Positions 32,336-46,109 of a stretch of DNA of 64,000 bases are shown here, piece after piece. The stretch lies in assembly GCA_030761205.1 (NCBI GenBank), contig JAULJL010000028.1:11390001-11454000 (forward strand), read 5' to 3'. How positions within the stretch are numbered: the stretch's first letter is position 1; every line of letters begins with the position of its first letter. The notes under the pieces are model-generated. The model was not told the DNA's origin and did no database searches. It saw only the letters and a program-made list of their open reading frames with translations. The position numbers and the translations under genes were made by a program. The stretch is from Fremontodendron californicum (Eukaryota > Streptophyta > Magnoliopsida > Malvales > Malvaceae).

Positions 32336-32623
32336 TATACCTGTTCACGGGCCAGGTCGCGGTTCAAATTTTTTTTCCTTCTCTTACTCGAGTTGCATGG
32401 GCTTGGGTTGGTCTGTAAATTCGTTTTATTGTTTAAAAATATTTAAAAAATTAATTTTTATATATTTTTATAATTAAATTTAAATAAAAAAAAACAACTT
32501 TTTATTCAATGAAAAGTGATTCGGGCCTGGAGAGGGATTTTTATAATTCGGGCCGACCTGGCCCTACCATTTCGGACCGGAACTGTCGCGTCGAGCAGGT
32601 AACCCGACCCTTAGACAGGTATA
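32336..32623. mobile_element. hAT-type MITE, family C (288 bp)
   Basis: The termini are TATACCTGTTCACGGG and, in reverse complement, TATACCTGTCTAAGGG. The flanks CTGAGAAC and CTTAGAAT match at six of eight positions. Confidence 0.75.
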
Positions 32624-32631
32624 CTTAGAAT

Positions 32632-33684
32632 CGTTAAAGTTATAAGCTCAAGTTTCATCATGTGTGTTTTGAATCATTTTTATGCTGAATTTGTTCAATT
32701 ATATGTTGATTTTTTAGTTTGTGTTTCTATTTGATTCTTTTCATTAATTTCTTATGAGATGTAATATTTGATTGTGATTATAATTTTTACTTATATATAT
32801 ATATAATTTAATTATTTTTTTAAAATATTAAGGTAAAAAAAAAATAATTGCTACAAAAGTGTAGGAAATTTCAAATTTTGATAAACTATTTAATTCTTCT
32901 TTTTCATTGATACATTTGTTTAAATAACATAGATAATTCATTCTCAAACTCATAAACCCATACTTCCATTTGTGAAAAATCAAATTTAAGACCTTTGAAT
33001 TATAATAACCATTAAAATATTATTTCCATGTCGTTAATAACTTTTTTTTTTTCCTTTCTATTTTGTTTAATAAAACAAGTACATTTTGATTTAACAAAAT
33101 TGGGTCCCTTGAAATAACATACCTCGGTCTTTATTTCCACTAATCATAACCTTTAATAAACAAGCTTTGTTTGACTTGACTTAAAGCAACCATATATAAT
33201 AATAATAATTCTTTTATAATCCACGAAAACACAATAATTTCGATGGTCCATATATTTATATTATACATATTTGTTATAATACCCAAATAATTTAAGGATT
33301 TTTATGTCAATTCGCTCCTTAATTCTCCAATTCTCTTAAAAAAACGATGGGTACTTTTCTTTTTGGTATATAAATGATGGGTACCTTAATCCACTGCCTG
33401 CGAAACCGTAAATCTTATAATTCATGTATGTATATGTATTGTATTTATATTTTTTATATTAATAATATAAATATAAATTATTAAATATTAAATATATTAA
33501 TATTTTAAATTTAAATATGATATATATTAAATATATCATATTAATTATATTTAAATATATTGTATTATATTTAAAATTATAAATTCTATGACGGCTTATG
33601 ATTTTAAGATTTTTTTTAAAAAAAATAAGTACATTACTTTCAGGTTTTAGGTGTTTACGCATCGCGCTACTCGCTAGAGCCCCG
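32632..33684. other. AT-rich intergenic DNA, nothing coding seen
   Basis: Long A+T stretches, including a near-palindromic taaatat/atattta region at about 33450-33580. The reading frames here are composition artefacts. Confidence 0.45.
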
Positions 33685-33692
33685 TTGATTAG

Positions 33693-33912
33693 TAGACCTG
33701 TCAAAAAAATAATTAAAACATAAAAAAAAATATGATACGATATGAAAAAATAACATGAACACGAACATAACACGCATACACGAATGTCTCAAAATTTATA
33801 TAATATGAATTATTAATATATTAAAATTTATATAAATATAAAATATTTTAAATACGATTATGATATAATAAAATATATGAATACGATACAAATATAAGAA
33901 TAGTCATATCTA
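33693..33912. mobile_element. hAT-type MITE, family B (220 bp)
   Basis: The termini are TAGACCTGTCAAA and, in reverse complement, TAGATATGACTAT. The flanks are TTGATTAG (33685-33692) and CTGATTAG (33913-33920), 8 bp with one mismatch. Confidence 0.82.
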
Positions 33913-34489
33913 CTGATTAGCCATAAGAAGGATATTTTTGTCATTTTACTCATTCAAGACATAGGCAATAGACCAATCATACGCTCAAAGCCTTGTCGTC
34001 GTATATACCTCGATTCTAATTTCTAGGAGCTAGCATGTTGGAGCCTGGAGAAAGATAGGTCCACGCACTTTTGTCTCGCGTGCTAGGATGGTGACTTTGA
34101 AAACCTTAACTCGTATGCCATGCACTATCACGAAAAATATTTTATTGTTTTTTTTGGTCAATAAAAAAAATTGGTCAATAAAAAATGGTGATTTTGAAAA
34201 CCTTAACTCGTATGTCAACATGAATTGATTCAATTGATTGAGTAGTTATTAGTGTTTTGGTAAATATTAGGATTCGAGTCTTATCGATAGTCTTTTTTTG
34301 TAGATGATCTGTAAGTACCACTATTAATTCTCTCTGAGGCCTGTGACATGCCTTGATCCTGGACTGAGATAGCCTATCCTCACCTAACCTTTTATGTACC
34401 AAAAAAATATTGGTATAAAAGAAGTCGTATCCTGAATAAGAAAAGAGATTGCAGATATTGAGATTCGAATCCCAAACTATTGGATGTCA

Positions 34490-34735
34490 ACTTGGCAATT
34501 CGTGTATCCATGTCATGTTCGTGTATTTTTTTGTGTCATAATTGTGTTTAAGATATTTTACATTTATTTAAATTTTGATACGTTAATAATTCATATGATA
34601 TAGATTTTGAGACATTCGTGTAGTCGTGTCTTGTTCGTGTTATTTTATCATGTCGTGTCGTATTTGTATCGTAATTTTTAATTATTTTTTTCGTGTCGTG
34701 TTCGTGTCATATATAATATTATCCGATCTATCATA
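34490..34735. mobile_element. hAT-type MITE, family B, edges unclear
   Basis: The body matches family B (ggcaattcgtgtatccatg, then cgttaataattcat, then gtgtcgtgttcgtgtc). The termini have drifted and no target duplication could be read. Confidence 0.6.
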
Positions 34736-36290
34736 TTTTAAAAGCAACTACATCGCCAATAAATTTTTTTAAGTGTTGGATTTTGATAGTAGGATATCTC
34801 ATTATTTAGAAGCAGGTGCAAATATACATCAAACTTGTTATTACTCGCTTCTCTCATTTTCCATGTATCTCAAAATTAAATCTCTTTTTTTTTTTTTTTT
34901 TTCCTTTGAACGCCAAATACTCTTAATTTATTTTTATTTTATTTTTACATTAATACATTAAATAATAATATTATTATAAAATAAAAAATTTACTAAATTT
35001 TAATTTTTTTCTCTCTAATATATGTGAATGTCAAATGGAGAAAAGCAATATAAAAGAAAACAAATATTTTTTAATATATGTGAAAGATGACATGGCATGA
35101 TGACGTGAACAATGGGATTGATTTAACTAAGGTAGTTGACCCAAAAAGAATCAAACAGATGGAAATATCATTTTTTTCCTATCGAAATTAATTAACATAT
35201 AATCACCAAATTAATATTTTAAAAACAAAAAAAAAATTATCCAAAAAAAAAACAACGAGAAAAAACGAAAACTCATTTCAATGAAATAAAACAAAAACTC
35301 AGGAGAAAATTACCTGATTCAAATCAAATTAGAGAAAGAAACCATTAACAAAAAGTTGTCCAAAAAAATAATTCAAGAAAGGAAGAGCCTTTTTCCTCCT
35401 TCCTTTTAATTTTTTTTTTTATGTTACAGGGACTTGGGTAAATATCGAATACAAATATATATATTCGACATGAGTATACATATTTTTTTCATATATTTAA
35501 AAAATTATATCTCATATATATCTGAATACATGTCGGATACAAATATTAAAATAAAATAAAATAGTTTACTTATAACAGAATTATTAAACAATAAATAGTT
35601 TAATTCTGAAAATTTATTTTACTGTTTAAAAAAATTAAAAATATAAAAAATATTTTTATAATTAAATATAAATAAAATATATTTTATTGATTAAATAGTA
35701 ATTCATATCGATTCAGGCCAATCCGGATTGAAAATATTTTATTCCAAATCCGGTCTAATTCGATCCAAGTCTATCATTCGATCCTTAAACATGTTTACTT
35801 ATAACAGAATTATTAGGCTTTATTTTGAAAAAAAAGAAAAAAAGAAAAATAGTTTTAACACTCATATTTATTGTTTAGGTAACCAAAAATAATTAAACAT
35901 TCATATTTAAATTGGCGCATAGGATTGAAAAAAAAAAAAGTATTGAATTTAGTGTTTGCAAAATTTTCATTTGTCCAAACACCAAATAATTGAGCCTTTT
36001 GAGGTTGTAATGATTTTTATTTATTTAAGTTGAATATTTAGTTATGAATTGAACGACTCTTATACTTTTATGAATGAGAAAGAGAAAACTAATTGGATTA
36101 AAATGCTGAGAACAGCACCTTCAGAAGAATTATCTATATTCATTAAGAAATTACTCTTTGACTCTTTCCTTAACTTTTATTTTCATACCATTTTCGAGGA
36201 AAGCTGAAATAAGTTACAAGGTTTTCATTAATATTTAGACAAATGGATTATTGATGATACTTGAATTATAAAGGATTGGATTAATAACTA
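34736..36290. other. AT-rich DNA with a decayed family A copy at about 35420-35550
   Basis: From 35421, atgttacagggacttgggta and later atgtcggataca resemble a degraded family A MITE. Elsewhere only low-complexity sequence is seen. Confidence 0.4.
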
Positions 36291-36870
36291 ATGATTAGAG
36301 ATATTCAAAGATCGGATTATTCGTCTGGTTCGATAAGTTCGGCCTGAATTGGGCCAAATTTAGACATGAGACTTTGATAAAATAATTAAATAGATCAATA
36401 ATAATTATTTTAAAACATAAATTAATTGACAATAATTTAATAAAATTAATTATGATACTTTTAAACATTTTACTATAAATTTCATAACAAAATCATTATT
36501 TTTAAAAATAACTAAAAAAAAAAAAACTCTATTTAAAAATCAAATGAAAAGTAAATTATAAATATAGTTATACATTCTTATACATAATCAAAATATTTCA
36601 AGACTTCAAATTACAAATCCACATATTATACTTTAAAATTAAAATTACAAATCCGAATATTGTTTTATTTGACTTACTAGGTAATAATTTCATTACAATA
36701 ATAATATCATTAATCATATAATTCATAATTTCATATCGTAAATATTATAGATTCATATGGCCTATGGACATATTAGTATATTACATATATAATTCATAGT
36801 TAGTACTAATCTACTAGTATTGGATTGGCTTAAGAAAAATGATAACTTTTTAAAAGTTTGAAATTGAAAT
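36290..36870. repeat. Dispersed AT-rich repeat, family F, copy 2
   Basis: Diverged direct copy of 29965-30420 with the same block order. The left flank contains gatcggattattcg, similar to the terminus of copy 1. Confidence 0.55.
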
Positions 36871-37042
36871 ATCTTTGTTATAGAAATCGAAAATTGAGAT
36901 GATTTTGCTTATTTGATTAAAGTGAATAGTGAACAAATGACTTCATACGATGAAACATTAAGTAAAAATATTTTAGTTTAATAAAAAAGTACAATCACAT
37001 GTTTTTCATTTATATAAAAAAATTAACTTTAATTTAAATTAG

Positions 37043-37599
37043 TAGAGGTGCTTATGGGTCAGGTCGGGTTTGGTCCAGGCTTAGGTATGGTATCAACACC
37101 ATATATACTTACCCAAGTCCGGCCCGAAATATGGGTTTCAAATTCTGCCCAAGCCAGCCCATATTTATAAATGGATAGTCCAAGCCCATTTAGGACCGTC
37201 CATATTTTGTTTTTCTAAACAAATTTAAACAAATATTTTTTTATTATTTAAAATTTTAGTAATTTTATCTTTTTTTTTTTATTTAATTAAGTTCTAAAAC
37301 ATGGATAATTTAGTATATTTTTAAATGTTTACACTATAATATTATATATATTTATTTTTTTATATGATATAAATTACATAATATATAAAATATAAAAATA
37401 ATATATTATTATATAAATGAAAAATGGGCCGGGTCAGATTCGGGCCTTGATTGTTGGAGCCAAGGCCCGACTCATTTTCTAAATGGGCCTCATTTTTTTT
37501 CCAAGCCCATATTTCTGGTATAATATTTTTGTCCAAACATTCAAAAATATGGACAGGCCTTCGGGTTTGGACGGATAACCCGACACTTGAGCATGTATA
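37043..37599. mobile_element. hAT-type MITE, family C, long variant (557 bp)
   Basis: Starts TAGAGGTGCTTATGGGTC and ends in a terminus whose reverse complement is TATACATGCTCAAGTGTC. It is twice the usual family length because of a longer AT-rich core. The flanking duplication is degraded. Confidence 0.65.
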
Positions 37600-37980
37600 A
37601 TTTAAAGCATACAAATTATAATATTTATATTTTATTTTTAAAATATTATTTATTTTTAATTAAAATTTAATAAAATATATCTCGATGCTTAAATTTTAAT
37701 CTGATTTGATTTCAAAAATTTATAAATTGAATTCGAATAATTAAAATATCAAATCTGAATTATTTGAATAAGAAAATAACGTAAATTTGAAATGATCCGA
37801 ATTTGAAATTGGTCCAAATTTTTTAAAACTCAAATTAATTGATCCAAACTCAACCTGACTTTTCAATTGACCAATGCACCTCCAATCCAAGGGTGGGTTC
37901 AATGAACTCACCGCACTGCACTGGACCAAGACCAATTCTCCTTTATTTATTTATTTATTTATTTTTTTGGCCTTTGTATA

Positions 37981-38903
37981 TAGGAGTGAGCAAAATCCAA
38001 CTCGATTCAAAAAAATCGAAAAAAATTTCAAATTTCTAATTAAATAGTACGGTTTATTAGAGTTATTCGAATTTTCGAATCAACTCGACTAAGTAACTTG
38101 AGTTATATAGTTTAGTTAGGATTTGATTTATACAACTCGAATAACTCGAAAATTCGAATAAAATATTTCTATACACGTCGTTTTACTCATTTGGATCTGA
38201 TACTAGGCTTGAGTTTTGCGTTTTTCCTCTTTTATCTTCCCTCTTTTACTCTTTTGCCCATTTTTGTTGGGTCATTTATTTTTGTTGTTTGTCACCATTC
38301 AGTAGAAAAATAAATCTGCATGAGCTGTTGACTGCATACTTATTTTCTTAATGTTTTATCATTCATTTCTTTTTTTTTCTTTGAAATTGACATAATCTAA
38401 ATTGAAAGTTTATATTGAACTTTTTGGGTTTCAAAAGGGAAAGACTATCACTCAATGCTTCATTCAGTTAAAGATTGAAGTTTTTGGTTGATATCATGCA
38501 CACTACCAAGCTGACCAAATAATAAAATTCAAAAGATAGTGAATTCTCTTTTTTTAAAAGTCAATAGTAATTATCTATTTAGTGTGGCAAGTCTTTGATA
38601 TTTATATTTATAACAAAAGATAGAACACCAAAAATTTTTTTGTAATTGCAGAAAACTAAATTCCAAAATTATTGATTTACATGCATTTACAAGATAACAA
38701 TAGCATGATCTAGTCAAACAACATTTACAAGATAGCATTTTAACTCGAATAAATTTATTCGATTCGACTCGACTCGAATTTGTTTTAACTCGACTCGATT
38801 CGTTAAAATTTCAAATTGAGTTTGATTGACAAAATATGACTCGTCAACTCGACTAATCCGAATTTTTTCCACTCGATTCGGCTCGATCGAACGCTCACCC
38901 CTA
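37981..38903. mobile_element. Non-autonomous hAT element, family E (923 bp)
   Basis: The 11-bp terminal inverted repeats are TAGGAGTGAGC and, in reverse complement, TAGGGGTGAGC (one mismatch). The flanks are the perfect 8-bp duplication TTTGTATA at 37973-37980 and 38904-38911. Subterminal zones are packed with actcga/tcgagt motifs, typical of transposase-binding arrays in hAT elements. The middle (about 38200-38700) is unrelated sequence with no transposase frame. Confidence 0.88.
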
Positions 38904-38911
38904 TTTGTATA

Positions 38912-39790
38912 TACTATGTAGGACGAAAATATCCTTGCATAATACACTTACTAGTTGTAATTGTTGGCCCTTTTAATTTATGGGTAAATTTGAAAAACTT
39001 ACCATCAACAATACAATAATTGTTAAATGGTATAATGAGTAAAAATTATTTGAAAAAGAAAAATGAAAAATAAAAAATGTTAAGAAGAAAATTGTAAAAA
39101 CAAAATTACCTTTGATAAAAAAACATTCTTCTCTTTTTTTCTCTTATTTTTTAATTTACTTTTTAATTAAAAAAATAAATTTTTCTGAAAATATTTTTTT
39201 TTAATTTTAAAAAATAAATATTTAAATATTTTTATTTTTTATTTACTTTTTTTAATTAAAAATTTTTAAAAAATAAAAATAATATTTGTAAAAATAATAT
39301 TTTTAAATATTTTTAAATTTTTAAAAAATAAATATTGAAATATTTTATTTTTTAAATTTATTTTCAATTAAATTTTTTTAAAAAAATAATATTTTCTTAA
39401 TGGGAGGAGAAAGGAAAAGTAAGTGTTTTCATTAAGAGAAATTTTATCTTTACAATATCTTTTATTATAATTTTTAGTTTCTTTTTTTCAAATAACTTTT
39501 ATCTATTAGATCATTTAATAAATATTTGACTATTGAGAGCATATTTTTCATATTTACCCTTAATTTATTTCATTTTTTATTATACTTTCTTTTTTCTTTA
39601 TAATATTTATTTATTATTAGTTCAATAGAAATACTAATCAACTTGAAAGGAAACACCAAATCATGGTTGAGTTGGTGGGACAAACACGCGCTTGCAATGC
39701 GGCTAGGCATTGACATTTGATCCTAGAAGCAGCATTAAGTAATTAAACAAAAACGAGAAATAAATAAATAAATTAAATCGCCGGCTCTGT
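38912..39790. other. AT-rich DNA upstream of the GT14 gene
   Basis: Repetitive aaatattttt/aaaaataaat sequence at 39130-39400; no coding signal. The GT14 promoter must lie at its right end, but no TATA box stands out. Confidence 0.4.
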
Positions 39791-40856
39791 TTTGTGTTTG
39801 GAATTAGCTTAAAATTCCAACCCGCCTGCTGCTTCTTCCCTCTCCCCCTCTTTCACAAACAATTTTACAAAAATAAAAATAAAAACAAAAACAAAAAACA
39901 ACAACAAAAAATCCAGAAACAATCACATAAACGAATCCCCATTAAAGTATCAAAAACCCATTTTACAGAGATTAATCTTTTATGTAGCAAATCTCTTTTC
40001 TCTGTTTCTTGTTTCATGCTCTGCCTGCTCTAGATCTTAATGTCTTTTTTGGATCTTTGAAATCTGGAGATTTTAAGATCTCTTTCATTTTCTTCAATCA
40101 GCTCCATTCCTCAGGTAACTTGCCTCTCATTTTCTTAAGAATTTTATTCTTTATTTGTTTTTCTTTGTTTTGTTTTGTTTTTTTTTTTTGGGGGGGGGGG
40201 AGGGTGGTATTGGCTGGCTAAGGAGGGAAATTGAGTGCGAAAATGATTTTTCTTTTGTTGGATTTGAATGAGTCATAGGTTTTTTGGTAGGTTGGATCAG
40301 CGAGGTCGTCGATTTGGGTTGACTTTTTTTTTATCACACGTTTATCCTTAATTTTGATAGAAATGGTTGACAGAAGCTGTGTTTGGTTTTAATAGTTAGG
40401 CAAATCCAAATCTTTGCATTTCTTTCTTCAATTCATGCTATATCTGTTTTCCATAAGTTGAAAAACTGTTGCTCTTGAGCCGTTTGATTAGCCGGCAAAA
40501 AAAAGAGGTAAATTTTGTATTCTGGTTTTATTTATTTTGAAATTTATAGAACATTTGGTTGAGTTTACTGCCCTTTTTTTAAGAAAAAAAATAAAATTTT
40601 GGAAAGTTTTTTAATTATAATTCTTCCCTTCCTGAAGCTTTAAGGTTAAAGGTTTGATCCGGTTTGTTGTACTTGGTATTTAAGCTGACCCTTTTGAATT
40701 GTAACGCTTTCGCTTATGGTTTCCTTTCTCAGATCACATTACATTGATTGATTGGAGAATCTGTGGTTGGTTGTTGAATACTAATTCATTTCTTTGAGAA
40801 AAAAACTGGAAACAGAATAGAATCACATGAGCATAAAGCTGTGGTTTTTGTAATAG
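39791..40856 (+). other. 5'UTR of the GT14 gene, with an intron
   Basis: A CT- and CA-rich leader ends at a CTCAG|GTAACT donor (exon end 40114). An acceptor ending in CTCAG at 40732 precedes the leader segment joined to the ATG at 40857. The intron contains a T-run followed by a G-run near 40180-40200. Confidence 0.55.
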
Positions 40857-42265
40857 ATGAAGGGAGCTCAGGCGTGGCGACTAGGCGGCATGGGTGATAT
40901 CAAGATCTTGCCTGGGTCTCGCCACCGCCCTCCTTTGAAGAGGCCTATATGGATTATTTTCATGGTTTCTTTAGTCAGCCTTTTTCTAGTTTGTGCTTAT
41001 ATCTTTCCACCGCGTGGCAATGCCGCTTGTTACATATTTTCTTCTAGAGGTTGCAAGGCCCTTAGTGTTTGGCTTCCTCCTGCTCCTGCAAGGGAATTAA
41101 CTGATGAGGAGATTGTATCACGGGTTGTGTTTAGGGATATTTTGAATACACCTCCTGTCCAATCTAAAAGTCCTAAAGTTGCATTCATGTTCTTAACTCC
41201 AAGTTCACTGCCTTTCGAGAAGCTTTGGGATATGTTCTTTCATGTAAGTTATTTCTTTTTTGGCTGCTAGTTCGTTTTTCCTTTCTATGATCTAATGTCT
41301 TCATATGCTTCATGGATATTTTATTATCCTTGAACTTGGCTTTCATGAACTGATATTTGGGAGAAATTCATTCAAGGTTTGGTCCTATATGACAAGGTTG
41401 GATAGATCATATACAAATCTACCATGTAAAAGATGTTTGCTAAGAAAGAAATGACTTTTGATATATAAGAACAAACTTTTTGCCATAGGTGCTGTTTATG
41501 CTGCATAAGAGTGCAGTTTGCATGTGCGGTTTGTAAATTTATGATCATTATCTGAAGAAAGTGCCAATATTTATGATTTATAACCTCAAGATGGGAATTA
41601 AGAACCATTTCAGGTCATACATTAGACTTAGAAGTAGAAAAAATAAAAAGTTGAGTTGGATGAGGGACTGGGATTGAAACTGTTTTATGCTATTGCAGCA
41701 GACATTCTGGTGGAAAGGGAAGGTTGGATTACTGGTTTTTGTGTCAGGGAATTGTCTAATATGAATGAGAGTCATATGTATTTCATTCTAGTAAACAGCA
41801 TTTCCTCTGTTGATTGTGGATGCAAATATGGGTTAATGTGTGTGGTGAAGGTACTAGTGATATCAATCTGGCATATTTTGAATTGGTACAAATGCTAGGG
41901 TGGAGGGAAGGGCAGATTCCCCCTGCTTTGTATGCTTCAGGATGTCTGTATCAGTAACCTTTTGGTTATATTTGACTGTCTGCTCAGTTCGTACTGTTTC
42001 TGTTGAATTCTTGCAGAAAGGAATTATAATCATTATCTTTTTTATTTTTTTTCTGCATTTGTGGCTTTTAGTTACTTTTGAGATGTTATTTACCCTGTAT
42101 CTTGAACAAATGTTTGCTCATTTTTCCTGGCAGGGGCATGAGGGAAAATTTTCTGTTTATGTCCATGCATCAAAAGAAAAACCAGTGCATGTGAGCCGTT
42201 ACTTTCTTAACCGGGAAATTCGCAGTGATCAGGTATGTATCTTAGATTAATTTTCTGATAGGTTG

Positions 42266-42306
<41 letters not shown>

Positions 42307-45300
42307 TTTTGATCTTATATTTTATTATATTGGAATTACTTTCCATGCTTCTGCATTTTGGAAGTACATTCCAAGTATCTTGATTTTATAACGGTCATTA
42401 GAAAAATATACAGTGATTCATTCACTGTGGACTTGATAATGGCTCCAGTAGAAAACCTAATAGTTTACTTAATTTCTGTATATCATAGGGAAAGGGGTGG
42501 ATTTCCCTGTGTCCTTGTCTGCAATATCAAGAGTCTGTCTCTATTCATGTTTCTGCTTTATGAGGTCTGTAATAATTTACAGTCCTACTTCGTTTGTTGT
42601 TTGGAAAATCTTTTGGAATACAAACCCAAAGACGTGATCATACCACTTACCATGTCATTTGAGTATTGTGTGCAAGATTGTTACTAATTATTTACTTCAG
42701 CATCATTTTACGTCCAACTACTACTAGACCCAATTTTTGTGCTGTTAGGTGTGTGCATGTGTGCTATTTTTAATATCAAAATTTGTGGTTGAACTTTGTG
42801 ATCTGATAAATGGCTATTTCAACTATTATTGGATGGTTAATTTATCTATTTATTTATTGACATGATTGTTGTTTATTTTTCTTATTGTCTGTTGTGTTGT
42901 AGTTACTGATTGTGACATTCTGATACATTGCTATCATATTTATTAGTGTTACTGTACAATTTGATGAGCTAGTAATCTTTGGATTTACTGAATTTGCAGG
43001 TTGTATGGGGAAGATTTTCTATGGTTGATGCAGAGAGAAGATTATTGGCATTTGCTCTAAAAGATCCTGATAACCAACATTTTGTGTTACTTTCTGAGAG
43101 GTAAAATATAGTTTGTCTCACTTAACAACACCCCCACCCCCCCCCCCCCAAAAAAAAAGAAGATTTTTTTTACTTAAACTATTATCAAATCTGAAGCATT
43201 GATGGTGACATTGCAGTTGTGTTCCATTGCATAATTTTGATTATGTCTACAATTATCTGATGCATGCTAATATGAGTTTTGTTGACTGGTAAGTGAAATC
43301 TTAGAAGTATTACACCCATGCACACACTCATTTTATGGATTTCTTGCACCGTTTCCCTCGTTTGAAATGTATCCCCCTCACTTTGTTTGCCAGCTTTGTG
43401 GATCCTGGACCACATGGAAATGGCAGGTATTCAGAGCACATGTTACCTGAAATAGAAGAGAAAGATTTCAGAAAGGGTGCGCAGGTATGTCTTAATTGAT
43501 ATGATATAAAGATCGTTGCTATTTAGATAAATATGCATTACGATAGATCAATCTGAATGGTAAATCTGTAGCTGGGACGTCGGAATGAACTTTACCATAG
43601 TCAACTCTGGTTATGGCAATATGAAGGCCATGTGTTACTGCTGGTGTCCTATACTTTGTCAAATTTGATCACCTAGTTGATGCATTTGTGTACCCTTTTC
43701 ATTTTGAATGTTTACTGTTTTCTTTACCCCAATTTGTTCGAGTTTCCAGCTATAAAGTCTCTTGTTATGAAATATTTCAGCATTAGCACACCTCTTTAAG
43801 CAAACTTATATAGTGTCTTGTTGCGGAAAGTTTGAATCAATGAATTTTGTGCAGTGGTTCTCAATGAGGCGGCAGCATGCTCTGATAGTTATGGCCGACA
43901 GTCTTTACTACTCGAGATTCCGTGAATACTGCAAGGTGAATTTGATCTTAAAATGTAATTTGATTTACTGTAATCTATTTTTGTTTTGAATTTACTGGAA
44001 CCTCTTATTCATGGTGAGAGAGTTGGCTCACTTTTTTTTTTGTTTCAATTTTAATGATTTTTTTTTTTTATATATTCACCACTTCAAAAATAATATTGAA
44101 ACATATGAAGAAAATTAATTTGAATTTGCCTAAGTGAACTTTTTTAGCACATGATGCCAAAAGTAGCTCTAACAACTCTGGTTTATCGAATGCATTATAT
44201 ATTTCTTAATCTATAGCTGCAAAAGTGGCACGTAAACCTGATTCCGATTTTCCTGATCTTTTGCTTTCTTTACCCTCTGACTCCATTGCTCCTTTCCAAT
44301 TCAATGCTTCTCGTTTGTCTATCAAGATAAAAGCTGAATATTTTTTCAATGTTTTGAGTAGAGTGATGAATATCATTCAATAAAATATGTAAAAAAATTT
44401 GAGGGATATAATAGACGTTTCTGTATTCTCACTATTGCCTTTTAGTTAGACTGGTTTCAATTAGCATGATCGATGTTTATCTCTCAGTCATTTTCTAGCA
44501 TAACGGTTAGCATTAGCACAAAGCCAGAACATTTATAGATATTAATGACTTGCCTGTGAGCTACATAAAATGAACCCTTTTTTTGGAAGTAAAGTTACTT
44601 TTAAGGAATTCTTTGGATTTATATATTTTGAGATCAAGTTATATGTTATTTTCTGCTTAAACTAGGCTGTTTAGGTTTGGCCTGATAATTTTTCTAGCTT
44701 TCCTTGAGTTCCATATACTGTATAACAAGGGCAGAAATTGGTCTTCTTCAATGTGAAATGACTGAATTTCATCATGGAGATGTTATGCATTATGATACAA
44801 GTATCTGGTAATTACAATCTGTGGAAGTTTGAAATAAGATAGAATTGTGCCCAAGTTTAATGTTGCTGACTCGCCGTCATTCATGTTCCTGATTATTACA
44901 GCCAGGTTCGGATGGGTTTAATTGCATTGGCGATGAGCATTACTTGCCGACCTTTTTCAATGTGAGAATCATACTCTGCATCATGTTTCGTACTTTTCAC
45001 TTTAGCTTCTCCTAACGTGTTTTCATTTATGTGCCCTCAGATGATTGATCCTGGTGGTATTGCAAACTGGTCAGTAACACATGTTGACTGGTCTGAGAGA
45101 AAGTGGCACCCTAAATCATATAGGGCTCAGGATGTTACAGATGAGCTTCTGAAGAATATTACGGTACATGTGCTTATCTCTTTATTTTTGAGCAATAACC
45201 ACTTGCCACTTTGTTCTTGATGCTAATGATTGTGATGTAGTATTGTCCTATGCTGCTCCGACTTTTCATTTTTTTTGAAGTACCCGTATCCGACACCCGT

Positions 45301-45909
45301 GTCTGATGCATATTCGGATATGGGTATAGGGATATGATCCCCCAAGCACCCTCCAAATTCATGGAAAAACTTAGAATAAATCAAACATACTCGTGTCCGA
45401 CACTTACACCCAAGTCCGAGTAACATAGGTATTATCATTAGGAAAACATACCTTCATCTTTTGCCACAAAAAAGGGAAAATATGGCAACACTAAACAACT
45501 TACCACCTTGCCTTTTAACGGATACACTGAGAATGTGCGGTTCCTTTGTATGATGATGAAGTCTGGCATGATCTGTCATCTGGGAATACCGTAGTAGATT
45601 GGTTTTACCAATAATGATGAATTTAGGTTCTGACAAATTTTGCATTATATTTTTGCAGTCAATTGACTTGACGGCCCATGTAACAAGTGACGGAAAGGTA
45701 TACATTTCACACACATTTTCTCATGTTTTCAGGAGTTGATAAAGTTACTAGATTCTGAATGTAATTTTCCTTTATTTTCCGTCTTTTTATAGGGCAAAGA
45801 GCTGCTACAACCTTGCGTATGGAATGGTATCAGACGACCGTGTTACTTGTTTGCAAGGAAATTCAATCCAGAAACCCTAGATAAATTGATGATGCTCCTC
45901 AATTTTTGA
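40857..45909 (+). CDS. GT14-like (core-2/I-branching, DUF266) glycosyltransferase, ten exons
   Basis: Exons: 40857-41243, 42134-42232, 43000-43100, 43217-43288, 43394-43484, 43855-43935, 44902-44961, 45041-45163, 45659-45697, 45793-45909; 1170 nt, 389 residues, all phases consistent. The protein is type II: a short basic cytosolic tail with KRP, one membrane segment at residues about 31-50, then a lumenal Branch domain from about residue 105. Family marks seen: KVAFMFLTPSSLPFEKLW, FSVYVHAS, VWGRFSMVDAERRLL, FVLLSESCVPL, GDEHYLPTFF and WHPKSYRAQDVT. Such proteins are predicted Golgi beta-glucuronosyl/N-acetylglucosaminyl-type transferases; substrate is unknown for most plant members. No lesion is visible. 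Intron 8 carries a family A MITE. A decayed inverted copy of the 3' half lies at 50865-53290. Confidence 0.9.
42269..42303. repeat. (CT)n microsatellite in GT14 intron 2
   Basis: About 17 uninterrupted TC units shortly after the donor of intron 2. Confidence 0.9.
43131..43149. repeat. C-rich tract followed by A-run in GT14 intron 3
   Basis: Five C, one A, then thirteen C, followed directly by A's, about 30 bp after the exon 3 donor. Confidence 0.85.
45248..45428. mobile_element. hAT-type MITE, family A, in GT14 intron 8
   Basis: 181 bp, from CTATGCTGCTCCGACTT to GAGTAACATAG. The flanks are GTATTGTC (45240-45247) and GTATTATC (45429-45436). The inverted pseudogene copy lacks the element and has a single gtatggtc at the matching point, which confirms both edges. 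Confidence 0.93.
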
Positions 45910-46109
45910 CTGAATTCTTTGGTCTGATTGATACTCTTTTCTTGACCCCTTCATTCCATCTCGGTTTCGCATATAGATTATACATTTGTAAATGGCCATG
46001 TTTCGCAACCACAATTCTCGAGTGCAAGGGCAACTGGAAGATCAGTTAGGATGGCACTTGAACGAGGCTGGAGGCTAACGACTTGTTCGGGTTGGGTTGC
46101 GTCCTTCCA

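Noticed and set aside
33459..33773. Tyr/Ile-rich minus-strand frame
   Set aside because: It is a composition artefact of AT-rich, partly palindromic sequence that also overlaps a family B MITE.
39650..39740. Possible tRNA or small RNA near cacgcgcttgcaatgcggct
   Set aside because: No convincing arms or box B; simply a GC-richer patch before the GT14 leader.
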